A stretch of DNA of 64,000 nt from Fallopia convolvulus (GCA_964016875.1 OZ024724.1:15542501-15606500), one strand, 5' to 3'. Positions 35,156 to 47,600 are shown, counted from the stretch's first letter. Program-made: numbers and translations. Notes: a model not told the origin generated them from the letters alone.

Positions 35156-37786
35156 ATGCCGGTAGGACGAAGAAGGCTTCAGTTTGATAGCTCCAGTTAT
35201 TACTCAGAACCCGAACGTTCCCTGCACCGACGACTCCGAGAAAACCGAACCATGGCCACAGCTGAAGAGATGGATCGAGAGCTAGAGATCCTCCGGACCC
35301 AGATGGAGGCACTGAGAGCCGAGAAGGACGGCGCTGATGCAGACAAGGCTCGACTGCAAGAAGAGCTAAACGCCTATCCAAGGAATGCCAAGCAATACAT
35401 GCATCCGGAACTGAGGGTGCCAGAATCTCCTATTGTGCTTCCTGCGATAGAGAAACCTTTTGAGATCAAGTCTCAATTTATATCCTTGATTAAACGGGCT
35501 CAGTTTGAAGGGAAACCTGCTGAGTGCCCTATGGAACATATTAGAAATTTTCTTGATTTATGTGACACCATAGCTGTTGAAGGTGTCTCACTAGAATATG
35601 TTCTGTTGAAAGCTTTTAGATGGTCACTTACTGGAAAGGCCCTGAACTGGTTAGAGAGCCTACCTTCTAAGTCTATCAGGACTTGGAAAGCTTTGTATGA
35701 TCAATTTCTTACAAAGTTTTTCCCTCCTGCTAAGACGACGGAGTTAAGGAAACGTATCACCTCTTATCACCAGTTGCCTAATGAGACATTTTTTGAAACA
35801 TGGGAAAGATTTAAAGAGATGCTTAGACAATGCCCTACTCATGGGCAACCATTATATTTATTGCAAGAAATCTTTTTCCAGGGTATCAACGCAGAGACCA
35901 AGAACCGCATCAACACGCATACTGCTTGCGGTTTTATAGAGATGAACCCGACAGAGGCGTGGGAACTGTTGGACAAGATGGCGAATTATGATGCTATGTA
36001 CGAAACCCAGCAGGCTCCACAAACTCAAAAACGTCTCTATGTGCCCAATTGAGATGAAGTTGACCCCGATGTTAAAAATCAATTCTTACAAGATGAGGTC
36101 AAGCGTTTGAGGAAACAGGTAAGTTTTCTGAAATCCTCTCAATCATGTCAAGAATGTGGTTCTTCTGCGCATATTACTTCTGCTTGCACTAACATTGAGC
36201 AGGTTAGAACCGCTGAGACGATAGCTGAGATGAATTACATGAGAGGACCCTACAGGAACCAGCCTAATTACAATGACAGGTCGAACAACTATCAATCATG
36301 GGTCAATCAGAATGCAAATCATAATTACACAGGGCCCCCGCAAGATAGACGACCTGCACCATATCGACCTCCAGGCCATCAGGAGACACCATCATGGGCT
36401 CAAGAGATTAAAGAGGGCATCAATGGATTGGATAAAAGATGGGGAGAGTTCGATATTTGGAAGAAGCGTGTTGATTCCCAACTAGGAGACCTTGATGCAC
36501 GGATTCCAAGACCACAAGGGCAACTCCCGGGTCGTACCGAAGAGAACCCTAGAGGCCAAATAGCAGCAGTACACCTTAGAAGCGGGAAGACACTACCGGA
36601 GAGAGTTCAAGCTGAAGAGAAGGAGGAACAAGATCTCGTCAGCCAGCTCGTTAACGAGCCAGCGAGAGCTAGTACCGAACCTACAAGCTAGGATGACGAG
36701 GCTCCGAGGATTCCTGACGAGCCCAGCCCTGGTAAGTTTTCTAAACCGAGTCCTCCTCTCAATCCCAGGCTCGTTAACGACCCCATCAGGGTCGGTAACG
36801 ACCCGCCGAGGACACCGAACGACCCCAGTGTCGACCCGGTACTCTCACCTCTCGAGCCTAACTTGGTTCCGAGAATGGTGAAAACTCTTCCATTTCCAGT
36901 TAAGAAATCTATGGACTCTACTGAGAGTAAGTTCAAGCGTTTCGTTAAGATTCTTCAAGGCATTAATATTTCCATCCCATTCGCTGAGGCCCTAAGCGAA
37001 ATGCCGGCTTACACAAAATTTTTGAAAGATATTCTTAGCAGGAAAAGATCTATTACAGAACTGCAGGATGAGGTCAGATCCATAGCTCTTCCACAAAAGC
37101 TTTGAGATCCTGGAAGGTTTGCAATCACAATCGGCATAGGCAACCACAAGTTCAAGGCTTTATGCGATCTTGGTGCCAGTGCTAGTCTTGTTCCACTCTC
37201 AATCTGGTCTAAAGCCAATATGGGACCACTGGAACCAGTGGATATGAATCTGTACATGGCAGATGGGTCAAGTGTCAAAGCAACAGGAGTAGTGGACGAT
37301 TACCCTATTCAAGTCGGGAAATTCTTTATACCGAATGATTTTATTGTCCTTGATATGCCGGAAGACCCTCATGTCCCCATAATTCTCGGGCGACCATTCT
37401 TAGCCACAGCAGGAGCAAGAGTTGATGTGCGTAAGGGACTCCTCACTTTTGATATAGGAGAGGAACGGGTGGAATTCAATTTAGATCAAAAAGCCAACGA
37501 CCCAATTGGAGTGGCACAACTAGAGTTGACCCAACCCGAACTCGACACCACAGCCCCTACCGAGCTACATCTGCCGATCAATGATGCTCCCATGCACAAA
37601 AGCCCTATTACAGAGGTTACAGAAAAGTCCAAACCACCTTGGCTTTCGAACTACACCAATAGCCCAAGGATACCGAGCTTACTGATAGAAGAAGGTCCCA
37701 ATTTAGCAATTCAAGTGCACAGAGGCAGTAAAGCTACAGGCAAGGTATCTGAAGACCCTAACATGGCCAGACGTGAACCACCATGA
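35156..37786 (+). pseudogene. Athila-like gag-protease with three in-frame stops
   Basis: One continuous frame from the ATG at 35156 (MPVGRRRLQFD) to TGA at 37784-37786, interrupted by TGA 36050, TAG 36689 and TGA 37103. The capsid domain (about residues 95-280) matches Athila gag (FEGKPAECPMEHIRNFLDLC, SLTGKALNWLESLPS, FLTKFFPPAKTTELRKRI). A CCHC zinc knuckle CQECGSSAHITSAC begins near residue 331. The protease has the plant-gypsy active-site form CDLGAS (Asp at 37166-37168) and an ILGRPFLATAGARVDV flap/C-terminal motif. Nothing like reverse transcriptase follows. The stops suggest this copy no longer makes full gag-protease. Confidence 0.88.
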
Positions 37787-38393
37787 GACTAGCAAGAGAG
37801 CTCGTCGGGCTAACGACGTTAAACATAGCGCTTACGGGAGGCAACCCGCTTTTTAGAATAGGTTTAGTTTATTTTATTTTCCTTTTTATTTTAGATTATT
37901 TCCTAACTTTCTTTTATTTTTCTTTTTTAGTTTAAATAGGATAGAAATAAGATTTTTTGAGCTAACAAGATTTCAGGAAAAAAGGGGTCGAAATTCACTC
38001 AAGGAGGCTACGGTGGCTCGTTAACGACCCACCCAGGGTCGTTAACGACCCAGTTCGGACGACCCGATTCGTCACAATACGGGGCAGGTAAGTAACTCTA
38101 ACCTAGTTAACTTTTCTAACCCTAGCCGCCACCCCCTCTATCTTTACCCCTCCTATAAAAACCCTTCTACCCCTCCCAAAATTCTACCACAATCTCTCCC
38201 ACATTCACTCTCAAACCCAAAACTCTCTCAAGCCCCTTTCCCTTTTCTCCCACCGAGTCGGAAATCCCACGCTAACGACCACCGGAGACGCCATCGTTAC
38301 CGGAGTTCGAAGGCCTTTTCACCGTCGACGACGAGCTCGTTAACCTACCCCGATTCCGACCCTTGTTCTTCAAATTCTCGGTTCTCCGGATCC
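37787..38393 (+). other. Spacer and leader before the accessory ORF (copy B)
   Basis: No coding sequence. It contains a T-rich tract, two exact palindromes TCGTTAACGA (38018, 38039; the second extended to the 16-bp GGGTCGTTAACGACCC), the internal TATA box at 38154 and a C/A-rich leader. The intron found in copy A is absent here: the exon junction is at 38388/38389. Confidence 0.8.
38154..38160 (+). promoter_or_regulatory. Internal TATA box for the accessory ORF (copy B)
   Basis: TATAAAA in the same C-rich context as in copy A (513-520), about 235 bases upstream of the accessory ATG. Conservation in both copies supports a role; activity is inferred. Confidence 0.5.
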
Positions 38394-40004
38394 ATGGATA
38401 GTTCAAGCAGACCCGCTACCCGATCCCAGAAGAAGAGGAGGAACCACAGGTCTCCATCTCCACCTCGGGTGGACGATGTGATTTTGAGCAGTCAAAGCCA
38501 AGTACGGCGCTACCGGGATTTCATGGAGAAGGACCACTACACCCGATGGTTCTCGAAGTCTAGCGCCGTCTCTACGGGCATCTACACGGATGTCAAGGAC
38601 GCCTTCGTCATCCTTGGGGCCGCGCACTTATTGAAGCAAGAGAGCTTGCCACATTATCCGGCCCTCACATCCGAGTTCTTGGCCACCTTGGAGACCAACT
38701 TCTCGTCGAAGATCTCGGCGGGACGCATTCGGTTCCGGCTCTGTAACGAGGATCGTGACTTCACCATGGCGGAGTTCAATGCAATCTTGGAGCTCCCAAA
38801 CCCGTCTAGAGACTATAGCTTGAAGGACTACCGAGTGACCCGCACTTGGAGCTACATCACCGGAGAAGTTCAATCCTCCACCGCGGCGCTATCCGGGGCA
38901 ACCATAGTCAACCCCATCTTCCGGATCATCTTGAGAGTCCTCGCCGCATTATTCTGGCCGAAGAAGGAGTTGAACCGGTCTACAAGGACGGAGGTCACTT
39001 GCTTCCGCACCATCCTCTTCGAGGAGCCCGGCCCCTTGAATTTGGGGTACGAATGGCTCTACTACGTCGAGAAGTCCCACAAGTCCAAAGAGGTGTGGTG
39101 TGGCAATTTGGTTAGCCTCTTGGCTAAGAATCTTGGAGTGGATCTCACCCGCTACACACCGGCCCACGCTCAACTCCTCAACAAGAACTATTGGTATAGT
39201 GTCGGGATTTTCGTGCAAGCCGAGGGAGGCTACAAAGTGAAGGTTCGAGATCAAGTCGTCATACCTTCCCTCGACATGTACGAGCTACTCTACGTACCGA
39301 ATTGGTACGAGGTGTGGACGGGCCAGCCTTACCCATTGGAGCCAAAACCGGAAGATGAGCTCTCACTTAGGCCATGTCACACCCGGTTTGAGCGGGATGA
39401 TGTGGACGAATATGAAGAAGAAGATGAGCAAGAGGATACCGAGGTCGTAGGCAATGATACCGAGGAAGCCGGCACCGAGGGCGGCACTGAGGAGCTCAAC
39501 TTTACAGAAGAAGACATGGAGACGGAGGAATTAGGAGGCAACATCTTCGTCAACGAGCCAACCAGGGTCGTTACCGACCATTTCCAACCACCGCCCAACA
39601 CTGTTAACGAGGCAACCAGCTTCGTTAACGAGGGGTCGCAAGCTCCTGTCGACCCTCCACCAGCTCCTGTCGACCCTCATGCATATGGCTTAATGCCTTA
39701 CACCCCGGTGATGTACCAAGATCATTTCCAGCCTCACTACCCACCACCTCCTCAGCCCGAGTACACAGGATCGAGCATACCACCACCATGGGCCGAGGAT
39801 CTTTCTGCACGGATGCAGCAGCTTCACCTCCAGACCGATCACATTCATCGGAGGATGGATAGATGGGAAACCGTCTACTCCGCACGCATGTCGAGGGAGG
39901 ACGAGCGGCAACGTCAGAGAGAGGCGGAGGATGCTGAGCGTTGGAGGACGATGTATGACTTCATGGGGAACTTTGAGCACTATTTTCATCCACAGAACCG
40001 TTGA
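38394..40004 (+). CDS. Athila-type accessory protein (ORF2), copy B
   Basis: 536 residues starting MDSSSRPATRSQKKRR, the same length as copy A with no gap or stop, although gag-protease in this element has three stops. Same layout: basic N-terminus, ATHILA ORF-1-like globular domain (~30-330), acidic block, Pro-rich block and C-terminal coiled coil (WAEDLSARMQQLHLQTDHIH). It is about nine-tenths identical to copy A by eye. The palindrome at 39622 is read as part of the acidic/Pro-rich linker (FVNEG) and a mutated one at 39568 as VVTDH. It could be a DNA- or RNA-binding or particle-associated accessory factor; no catalytic motif is seen. Confidence 0.82.
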   Translation: MDSSSRPATRSQKKRRNHRSPSPPRVDDVILSSQSQVRRYRDFMEKDHYTRWFSKSSAVSTGIYTDVKDAFVILGAAHLLKQESLPHYPALTSEFLATLETNFSSKISAGRIRFRLCNEDRDFTMAEFNAILELPNPSRDYSLKDYRVTRTWSYITGEVQSSTAALSGATIVNPIFRIILRVLAALFWPKKELNRSTRTEVTCFRTILFEEPGPLNLGYEWLYYVEKSHKSKEVWCGNLVSLLAKNLGVDLTRYTPAHAQLLNKNYWYSVGIFVQAEGGYKVKVRDQVVIPSLDMYELLYVPNWYEVWTGQPYPLEPKPEDELSLRPCHTRFERDDVDEYEEEDEQEDTEVVGNDTEEAGTEGGTEELNFTEEDMETEELGGNIFVNEPTRVVTDHFQPPPNTVNEATSFVNEGSQAPVDPPPAPVDPHAYGLMPYTPVMYQDHFQPHYPPPPQPEYTGSSIPPPWAEDLSARMQQLHLQTDHIHRRMDRWETVYSARMSREDERQRQREAEDAERWRTMYDFMGNFEHYFHPQNR

Positions 40005-41717
40005 TCAAGCTCAAGATGAAGTTTCCTTTCCTTGTTTCCACTTTTGTAAGTTTTATGTCTTTCTTTTTCTTTTTAATTTTTTGTTTTCTTTTCTATTTCT
40101 TTTCCCTCTTCTTGTTATTTTTCTTACAGTGGGGACACTGTAATTTTAAGTATGGGGTGGGAAGAAAGTAGAAAAATTATGTCCTAGGTGTTTTTTGTAT
40201 GTTCTATGTAGTTGTTACTTTTTGTTAAAACGAAAAAAAAAAATTGAAAAAATTTGAAAAATTCAAAAAAGAGTTTAGAATTGATAGATATTCCTTCTTA
40301 AAAAGTTCTATGATAGCAATCACTAGTTTGACCATTTAATTCCTTGCAAACATGTCTTGAAAGTATAGCCCGATTCTTAAAAATTGAAATTATTGTTTTA
40401 TTAGAAAGGAATAGCATTAGATGAAATTGAGCACATATACTTTATAGCATAGATGATGCAATCCAACAAAACTTACCTTGTGAGAAATTTTTGGCCTTAT
40501 AGGGAGAACATTTATAAATCCCTCTTCTTTTTTGTGTGATTTACTCTCCTTATGCATATTATCTCTTGGAATTGTGATGGTTATCTATTTCTTGAGACCC
40601 TTATAAGATTTTTTAGTTCATTACTTGTGAAGATCATATGATAGAGAACTTATTTTTATGAGCCCTATTATTCCCTACCTACCGTTACATTATTCCTTCT
40701 TTTGCTAACCAATTCTGGCCTGAAACCTTTTATTTTTAGCTCCACAAAAATTGTTCCCTAGCCGAGATAAGCTTGACCCTATCCGGGAATTAGGACTTAG
40801 ATTGGAGAGGTGAAGTTTTGTGTTTTGTTGAAAAGAAAAGAGTTTCTATTCGCTTGAATTAAAGGGTATTTGGGAAGGGTAGATTGGAAGTCTCTTGTTA
40901 TTTTATGTGAGAAAGGCCTCTTGATTAAAAAAAAAGATGCACAAAATAAAGCTTGAAGGGAAGAAAATGTATACGGTGGATCGTTAACGACCCGGTTGTG
41001 GGTTCGTTAACGAGGCAGCGAGAAAAAAAAGAAAAAAAATGAAATATAAAAAAGAGAAAGAGGAAAAGTTGAAGTGCATTTGTGTTTAAAAATAATATCA
41101 AGAGATTCTTTTATTTTTGGTTATGAGACTTTCTAGGATGATAAATGGGTGAGTGAAAATAAGTGTGCATAACATGAGAGTAAGTTTGGTTATCTTATAT
41201 GAGAGTTTTGATGTTATGTGTGAGTTTTTAGGAGTCTTTGATTCCCGGATATTATTAGCACCACATGACCAAAATATTTCCATGCCCTATTGTTATTACC
41301 AAGCCCCATTACAACCCGGCCGAATGAAAACTTCTATGAAGTTTTTCATTGAGCCTAAGTTCTCTTGATGATTCTTTGCTTGTTTTGACAAATCTTGGGT
41401 GGAGAGTATTGGTGATATAAGTTCCAATTTCTATGAGTTTTTGTATATAGGATGAGTTGAGAGATTGAAATTATAAGCCCAAACACATGAGAGTGGAGTG
41501 AAACACATTATATCCCTTGAGAGGTTGGATTGTATTATTTTATGTCTATTTAAGTGCATATATGTGTGAGGATGTTAATAGTCTTTTACTATAATTTTCT
41601 TATGTGTAGATGTTGCTTTTTGAAGATGGCTATGTCTTGATAAGCATGATTTGTTTTGGTTTTGGTTAATATCTTGATTATTGCTTGAGGACAAGCAAGT
41701 CTAAGTATGGGGTATTT
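40005..41717 (+). other. Athila spacer between accessory ORF and LTR (copy B)
   Basis: Non-coding and AT-rich. It contains a second polypurine-like tract (AAGTATGGGG at 40148), two exact palindromes (40981, 41004), an extra ~110-bp stretch near 41160-41280 not present in copy A, and the terminal polypurine tract AAGTATGGGG at 41703-41712. Confidence 0.75.
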
Positions 41718-42213
41718 TGATGTTCGCATTTTTGGTATAGTTTTTGATAGGTATTCTTTGTTTATTAGGATTAATTTTGTCTAGTTTAGGTTTAATTTTA
41801 AGTGTTTTTAGTTAGTTTGGCATAAATCTACGAAAAGGGTGGAAATCTACGCTATTTTGTGTATTTTGCAGGTTTTAGCTAGGAAAGGAGCTAAATGGAG
41901 CTAAATTTGGAGCATCACAGTGAAGGACGGAAGAGTGCAAAGATTTAAGAAGTCGAAGCTCAAGAGATCGAGAGGTGTTGTTGAAGAAAACATAACCCCA
42001 GGCTCGTTAATGAGGCTGTGAAGGGTCGTTAACGAGGCCACGAAGAAGAAGATTTCGGAGTATTATTTTATTATTCACCGATCCTGAGCGGGAATTTATT
42101 TCCGTATCGGTTGAGTATCTTTTTAGAATCTTTATGGGTTATTAGAATGTGTATTTTAGGGTTTAATATCTTTCTAGATTTTATTTCTATCTTTTAGAGA
42201 TTGTTTCTTTTTA
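41718..42213 (+). repeat. Truncated Athila LTR (copy B)
   Basis: The first ~496 bases of an LTR directly follow the polypurine tract, as a normal 3' LTR would. It then breaks off, with a few altered bases at the join, into copia gag sequence. It ends upstream of the LTR TATA box. Confidence 0.88.
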
Positions 42214-43139
42214 GAAAACTGACTGACTATGAGCGATATGAGAAAAATAACAGCGGTGCTTCAAGCTCTAGCAAGGGAATTGCTCTTAAAGTGGAGAAGG
42301 CCATTGAAAACATCACTACAGGAAATGACGGTGAGCTAGAAAATGATTCTAACGTTGCTCTCATAACCAAAGCAATGAGATCCTTCTACAAGAGAGGCAA
42401 GACGCAAGGTGCCATGAAGGAAAGAGTCAACTTTGAGAAGAAGGAACTCAAGGACGTTACCTGCTTCAACTGTCAGGAAAAGGGTCACTATGCAAAGAGT
42501 TCTCCCAAAGGTAACGACACTAGGAACGAGAAGAAGAAAGCCTACATCGCTGCTTGGGATCTTGACTCAGATGATGAATGTGATTCAAAGATCTGTGACA
42601 TGGCTCTGAAGACTGAAGAAGTTGATCAAGAGGTAACTCCTGAACAATTTCTTTCTAGTATAGAGAATGCTAAACAATCTGATTTTGTTATCCTTGTTAA
42701 AAAGCTATTTGAAGATAACTTAAAGATGCAAGATGAAATAGAAGCTTCTGATGAGAAATGTCTTAATCTTGAAGAAAAATTATCAGAAACTACTGTTACT
42801 ATTGTTGTTCCTTGTTCAGAATGTGAAGATTTAAAGAAAAATATCAAGACTCTAACTGAAACCAATAACGAACTTAGGTCAGATTTACTTGTTCACCAAC
42901 TCAAAAGTGAAGAATTAGAGCATGAACTAAGTACAAGAACTCAGATTGAGTTTAGTCCTGCTAGGTTTGGTATTGGTTATGGTAAAAACAAATCTGAATA
43001 TCCTTCGGGTGATCTTACCTTTGAAGAGAAAATGGAAAGAAAAGCTAGGGAACTGCAATCCGCTATAGATAAGGTAACTCATCTAGAAAGTAGAGTCAAA
43101 ATTCTTGAAAGTAATCTGCATGATAACTCTGAATGGTAT
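42214..43139 (+). repeat. Duplicated segment of the flanking copia gag inside the Athila element
   Basis: 926 bases correspond one for one to 32597-33522, ending at the same GGTAT|TGATG junction with an LTR. About ten substitutions separate the copies (about 1%), similar to the LTR divergence. It carries the same damaged zinc knuckle (final Cys to Ser). It is a duplicate of the left flank of the insertion, not an independent copia insertion. Confidence 0.93.
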
Positions 43140-44657
43140 TGATGTTCGCATTTTTGGTATAGTTTTTTATAGGTATTCTTTGTTTATTAGGATTAATTTT
43201 GTCTAGTTTAGGTTTAGTTTTAAGTGTTTTTAGTTAGTTTTGCATAAATCTACGAAAAGGGTGGAATCTACGCTATTTTGTGTATTTTGCAGGTTTTAGC
43301 TAGGAAAGGAGCTAAATGGAGCTAAATTTGGAGCATCACAGTGAAGGACGGAAGAGTGAAAAGATTTAAGAAGTCGAAGCTCAAGAGATCGAGAGGAGGT
43401 GTTGAAGAAAACATAACCCCAGGCTCGTTAACGAGGCTGTGAAGGGTCGTTAACGAGGCCACGAAGAAGAAGATTTCGGAGTATTATTTTATTATTCACC
43501 GATCCTGAGCGGGAATTTATTTCCGTATCGGTTGAGTATCTTTTTAGAATCTTTATGGGTTATTAGAATGTGTATTTTATTGTTTAATATCTTTCTAGAT
43601 TTTATTTCTATCTTTTAGAGATTGTTTCTATCTTTTTAGGAAAGTTTTTATCTTTTAGCCTTTTTAGTTTTTTAGGATTTTCTAGTATAAATACCCTTCT
43701 ATCTAGCATAGAAAGAGGGGGCCGAATTTTGGAGTAGAGTTTTAGAGCTAGTTTTTGAGGAGAAGGAAGGCCGAAGGAGAGGCTGTCGGATCGGAAGTCG
43801 GTGACGAGGTTCGGTGACGACGGTTTCCGAGGTTCGTTGATCGAGTTTGTGGTTTGGTGATTGTTTTGTTTTGGTTTTTCTCTGATTCTCTGTAAGACGA
43901 TATTTTTGTTATTAATTTAAGTTTGAGTTTTTATTTCAATGTTTGTTTTTATGGAAGTTTTTAGTTTGTTTATCATGAGTAGTGAGTAGTCTATTTTTCT
44001 AGGGTCGGGGTTGAGCCCGACATAGTTGAGCATGTTTGATGAAGTAAGATAGTGTTTTGAATGCCTTTTATCTTTATTGAAATTGTTTGTTGTGTTTAAT
44101 ACCGAAACGGGAGTTGAGGTAATTTGAGTTTTAACTTGATTGAAAGAGAAAGTTAGTAACTTGAAGGTTGATATTGTTTGAAAACGGAAGTTTCAAGCTT
44201 TAGATCCAAAACAAGCAATTGAGTGAGTTAGTTTATGAAAATAGATTAATTTACTTGTCTAGTCAATGAAAGTTGATGACTCTATCTATTTAAAGGCATG
44301 ATTTATCTTCTTACGAATTCTTATGCTTGGCTATGTTGTGGTGTCCCTTATCCTAGATATTTGTTTTTATTGAATTATTTCTGATAAATCTTCGTTGCTG
44401 AATACTTGCTTCGGTACCGAGTGTTAGTTGGAATTTTATTAGCTCGTTAATTGGTGGTTTTGTGTTCGGTGGTTCGGTAACGATCCTGACAAGGTCGTTA
44501 ACGAGGCATCTCGTTAGTGTTTTGCTTGATTTTATTTGAATTTTTATTAGATTGATAGACAAACAACCTTGCTTCCTGTGGAACGATCCTGACTCCATTG
44601 TACTCAGCGGGGTCTTGACTTACAAATTTATTTGTTGGCCGAGAAACCCTATCAACA
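43140..44657 (+). repeat. Athila-like 3' LTR (copy B, full)
   Basis: 1518 bp, TGATGTTCGC to CTATCAACA, followed by the target duplication GGTAT and the continuation of copia gag. TATA box at 43686-43693; palindromes at 43425, 43447 and 44495. Confidence 0.94.
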
Positions 44658-47600
44658 GGTATTCTGGAAAAACGGCTCATAAAAATATACGTAAAATAGT
44701 CTCAAGGGAACCAGCATAGAGTTCCTTCCAAGGAACGAGCAAAGGAACGAACCCTCCAGAAACCACATCCCAAACGCTATCTTGGTGAATACTATAGGGT
44801 GTGCTATCACTGTGGTGGGGGAGGTCATGTTCAAAAAGACTGTAAGGTTATGTTAGAAATGTCAAACAAAAGGGCTCAAAACCAGAATACAAGAAACAAA
44901 AAGAAACAGTGGTTTGGTAAGAAAAATCAAGGGTATGATAAATCTCATCAGAAAGGGAAGAAACAGGCCCCACAACCACAAAAGAAGCAAGATTCTAAAA
45001 ATGAAAAAGGGAAAAATCATGTTGATCCCTCAAATATTGCTTCTAGTTCCAAGAGTTCATAGAAAGCTACTTTAGTGCAATCCCAAATTTGTCATTCTGT
45101 GAGCTATGCTAACCGACCCGGGAAGGCTAAGCAGGCCTGGGTCGTTAAAACGTGATTTCTTTCTTGCAGGTTGAAGTGAGGGGGAACATCCGTTGGATCC
45201 TTGACAACGGGTGTTCATGTCACATGACAGGGAACAAGAGTATTCTGTCCTCACTTCAAAACAAAGTTGGAGGAAACAATTCCTTTGGCAACAACAATCA
45301 AGGAGAAATCATTGGAACATGTGAAGTCAAGCTAAATGATAAGATCAGCGTTAGAGACGTAAGCTTGGTGAAAGGTCTTAGTTACAACTTGTTGAGTATT
45401 GCTCAGCTTTGTGACCAAGGGAACAACGAGGTATCCTTTACCTCAGATGGTTGTATGATCAAGAACATGAAATTAAATCTTGTGGTCCTGAAAGGAAAGA
45501 GGCGCAACAACGTGTATTTTGTCGACTCAAGTTTCCAACCACAAGAAGAACTCTGCTTTGTTACAATAGCCGACAAGACTGATCTCTGGCATAGGAGGTT
45601 TGGTCATGCTAATCATCAAGGAATCCACAAACTCTACTCACAAAATCTGGTGATAGGACTACCCAAGGTTCTTGTAGAAAAGGAAAGCCTATGTGAAGAG
45701 TTTGTGAAAGGAAAACAAAGCAAGTCATCTTTTCAGCCAAAGTTGTCAGTTAGCACCTCTCATCCTCTTGACATGGTACACATGGATTTGTGCGGTCCCA
45801 TGTGGGTGAGAAGTCATGGCGGTAGCAGGTACATTTTTGTTAGTGTTGATAATTTTACTAGATATACATGGACTCTCTTTCTAGGTTCCAAAGATGAGAC
45901 GTTCATGGCATTCAAAAGCTGGATCAAGAATCAACAGAACAAAAACTGAAAGCTATCAAATCTGGCAACGGAACAGAGTTCAAGAATTCCATGTTCCATA
46001 GCTATTGTGATGAACATGGAGTGTCTCAGAACTTCTCTGTGCCAAGGACTCCTCAACAAAACGGCGTTGCAGAAAGAAAGAATGGAACACTAGAAAACAT
46101 GGCTCGTACTATGATGTTGGCAAGTAACTTGCCTCGGTCCTTTTGGGTTGAGGCAGTCGGTACTGCTTGCTACATCATTAATCGAGTCACCATACGTTCC
46201 AACTTTACAAAAACTCCATATGAAGTAATCAAGGGCAGAAAGCCGAATATGTCCCACTTGAAAGTCTTTGGATGCAGGTGCTTCATTCACAACAATGGAA
46301 AAGATGAGCTAGGCAAGTTTGATCCAAGGAGTGATGAAGGTATCTTTCTGGGGTACGCATCCAGCAACAAGGCTTACAAGGTGTTCAATAAAAGGACTAA
46401 GAAGTTTGAAGAAAGCATTCATGTTGTCTTTGACGAGTCCAAAAATGGAGGGAACCTGTCCAGTAACGAGGATGTACTGAAGGTTCTAAATTCAGATTCA
46501 GATGATGAAGTCGATCCAGATTCAAGTGCACAAGCTCCAGATGACGATGTTATGCCTCCGAGTCCTGACTTGGATGGAGATGACACAGAAAATGCATTGG
46601 TTCTAGAAGATGATACTTCATAAAATGAAGACATTGGGGAAGATAATGGACAAGGAACATCACATGGAACGACAAGCCAACAGGAACAAGAGGAGTCAAG
46701 AACAGATCTCACTCAGATTGAAGTCAGAAACTATCATCAAAAGAGGGATCATCCTATTGAGAACATCATCACTCCATACAATAAAGGTGTGCTTACTCGT
46801 TCCTCTATTAAGAATTTTTGTGCTTTCAATGCGTTTATCTCTCTTGCAGAGCCAAAGAATGTGAAGGAAGAGTTGCTATGCAAGAGGAACTACACCAGTT
46901 TGAGAGGAATAAAGTATGGAGACTAGTTCCCAAGCCTAAGCACAAGATGGATATAGGAACAAAGTGGGTTTTCAGGAATAAACTTGATGACACCGGAGTT
47001 GTCACAAGGAACAAGGCGAGACTTGTAGCAAAAGGGTACAATCAACAAGAAGGGATTGAATACGATGAAACGTACGCTCCTGTCGCAAGAATAGAAGCCA
47101 TTTATCTTCTAATCGCCTATGCTGCTCTTAAGGGATTCAAGTTGTATCAAATGGACGTGAAGACAGCATTCCTGAATGGTTACCTACAAGAGGAGGTTTA
47201 TGTGCTACAACCTCCAGGATTTGAAGATGTTGATCACCCTGACCATGTCTACGTACTGGATAAGGCTCTTTACGGTCTTAAACAGGCTCCTCGTGCTTGG
47301 TATGATAGATTCGCTCAGTTTCTATTAGCCAATGGATACAGACGTGGTGTGATCGACAAGACATTGTTCCTAATGGAACAAGACGGTGAGGTTTTAGTAG
47401 TTCAAGTATACGTTGATGATATTATATTTGGTTCTACTAACTCCAAACTTGTAGAAAGCTTCAAGAATCTTATGAGCAGTGAGTTTGAGATGAGCATGAT
47501 CGGTGAGCTCACTTTCTTTCTTGGACTACAAGTGGTACAAACTGATGAGGGAACAAAGGTAGATCAACAAAAGTACATCAAGGAACTATTAAAGAAGTAT

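Larger units (their letters stand above)
33523..44657 (+). mobile_element. Athila-like Ty3/gypsy element, copy B (complete, non-autonomous)
   Basis: Inserted in the copia gag with a perfect 5-bp duplication GGTAT (33518-33522 and 44658-44662). Order: 5' LTR, tRNA-Asp primer site, gag-protease, internal promoter and leader, accessory ORF, spacer, polypurine tract, a truncated LTR, a 926-bp copy of the flanking copia gag, and a full LTR. No reverse transcriptase, RNase H or integrase is present, so it depends on an autonomous partner. By eye the full LTRs differ at about 15 positions (about 1%), so the insertion is recent relative to its host element. Confidence 0.93.

Noticed and set aside
36050..36052. 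Programmed stop-codon readthrough in the Athila gag
   Set aside because: Two more in-frame stops follow (36689, 37103) and no readthrough context or pseudoknot is evident, so ordinary decay is simpler.
42201..43142. A second, independent copia insertion inside the Athila element
   Set aside because: Its ends coincide with the insertion junction and it equals 32597-33522, so it is a duplicated flank.
45120..45170. Intron between gag and pol of family 1 (TTTCTTTCTTGCAG acceptor-like sequence)
   Set aside because: No convincing donor was found and a gag/pol frame change is common in this group.
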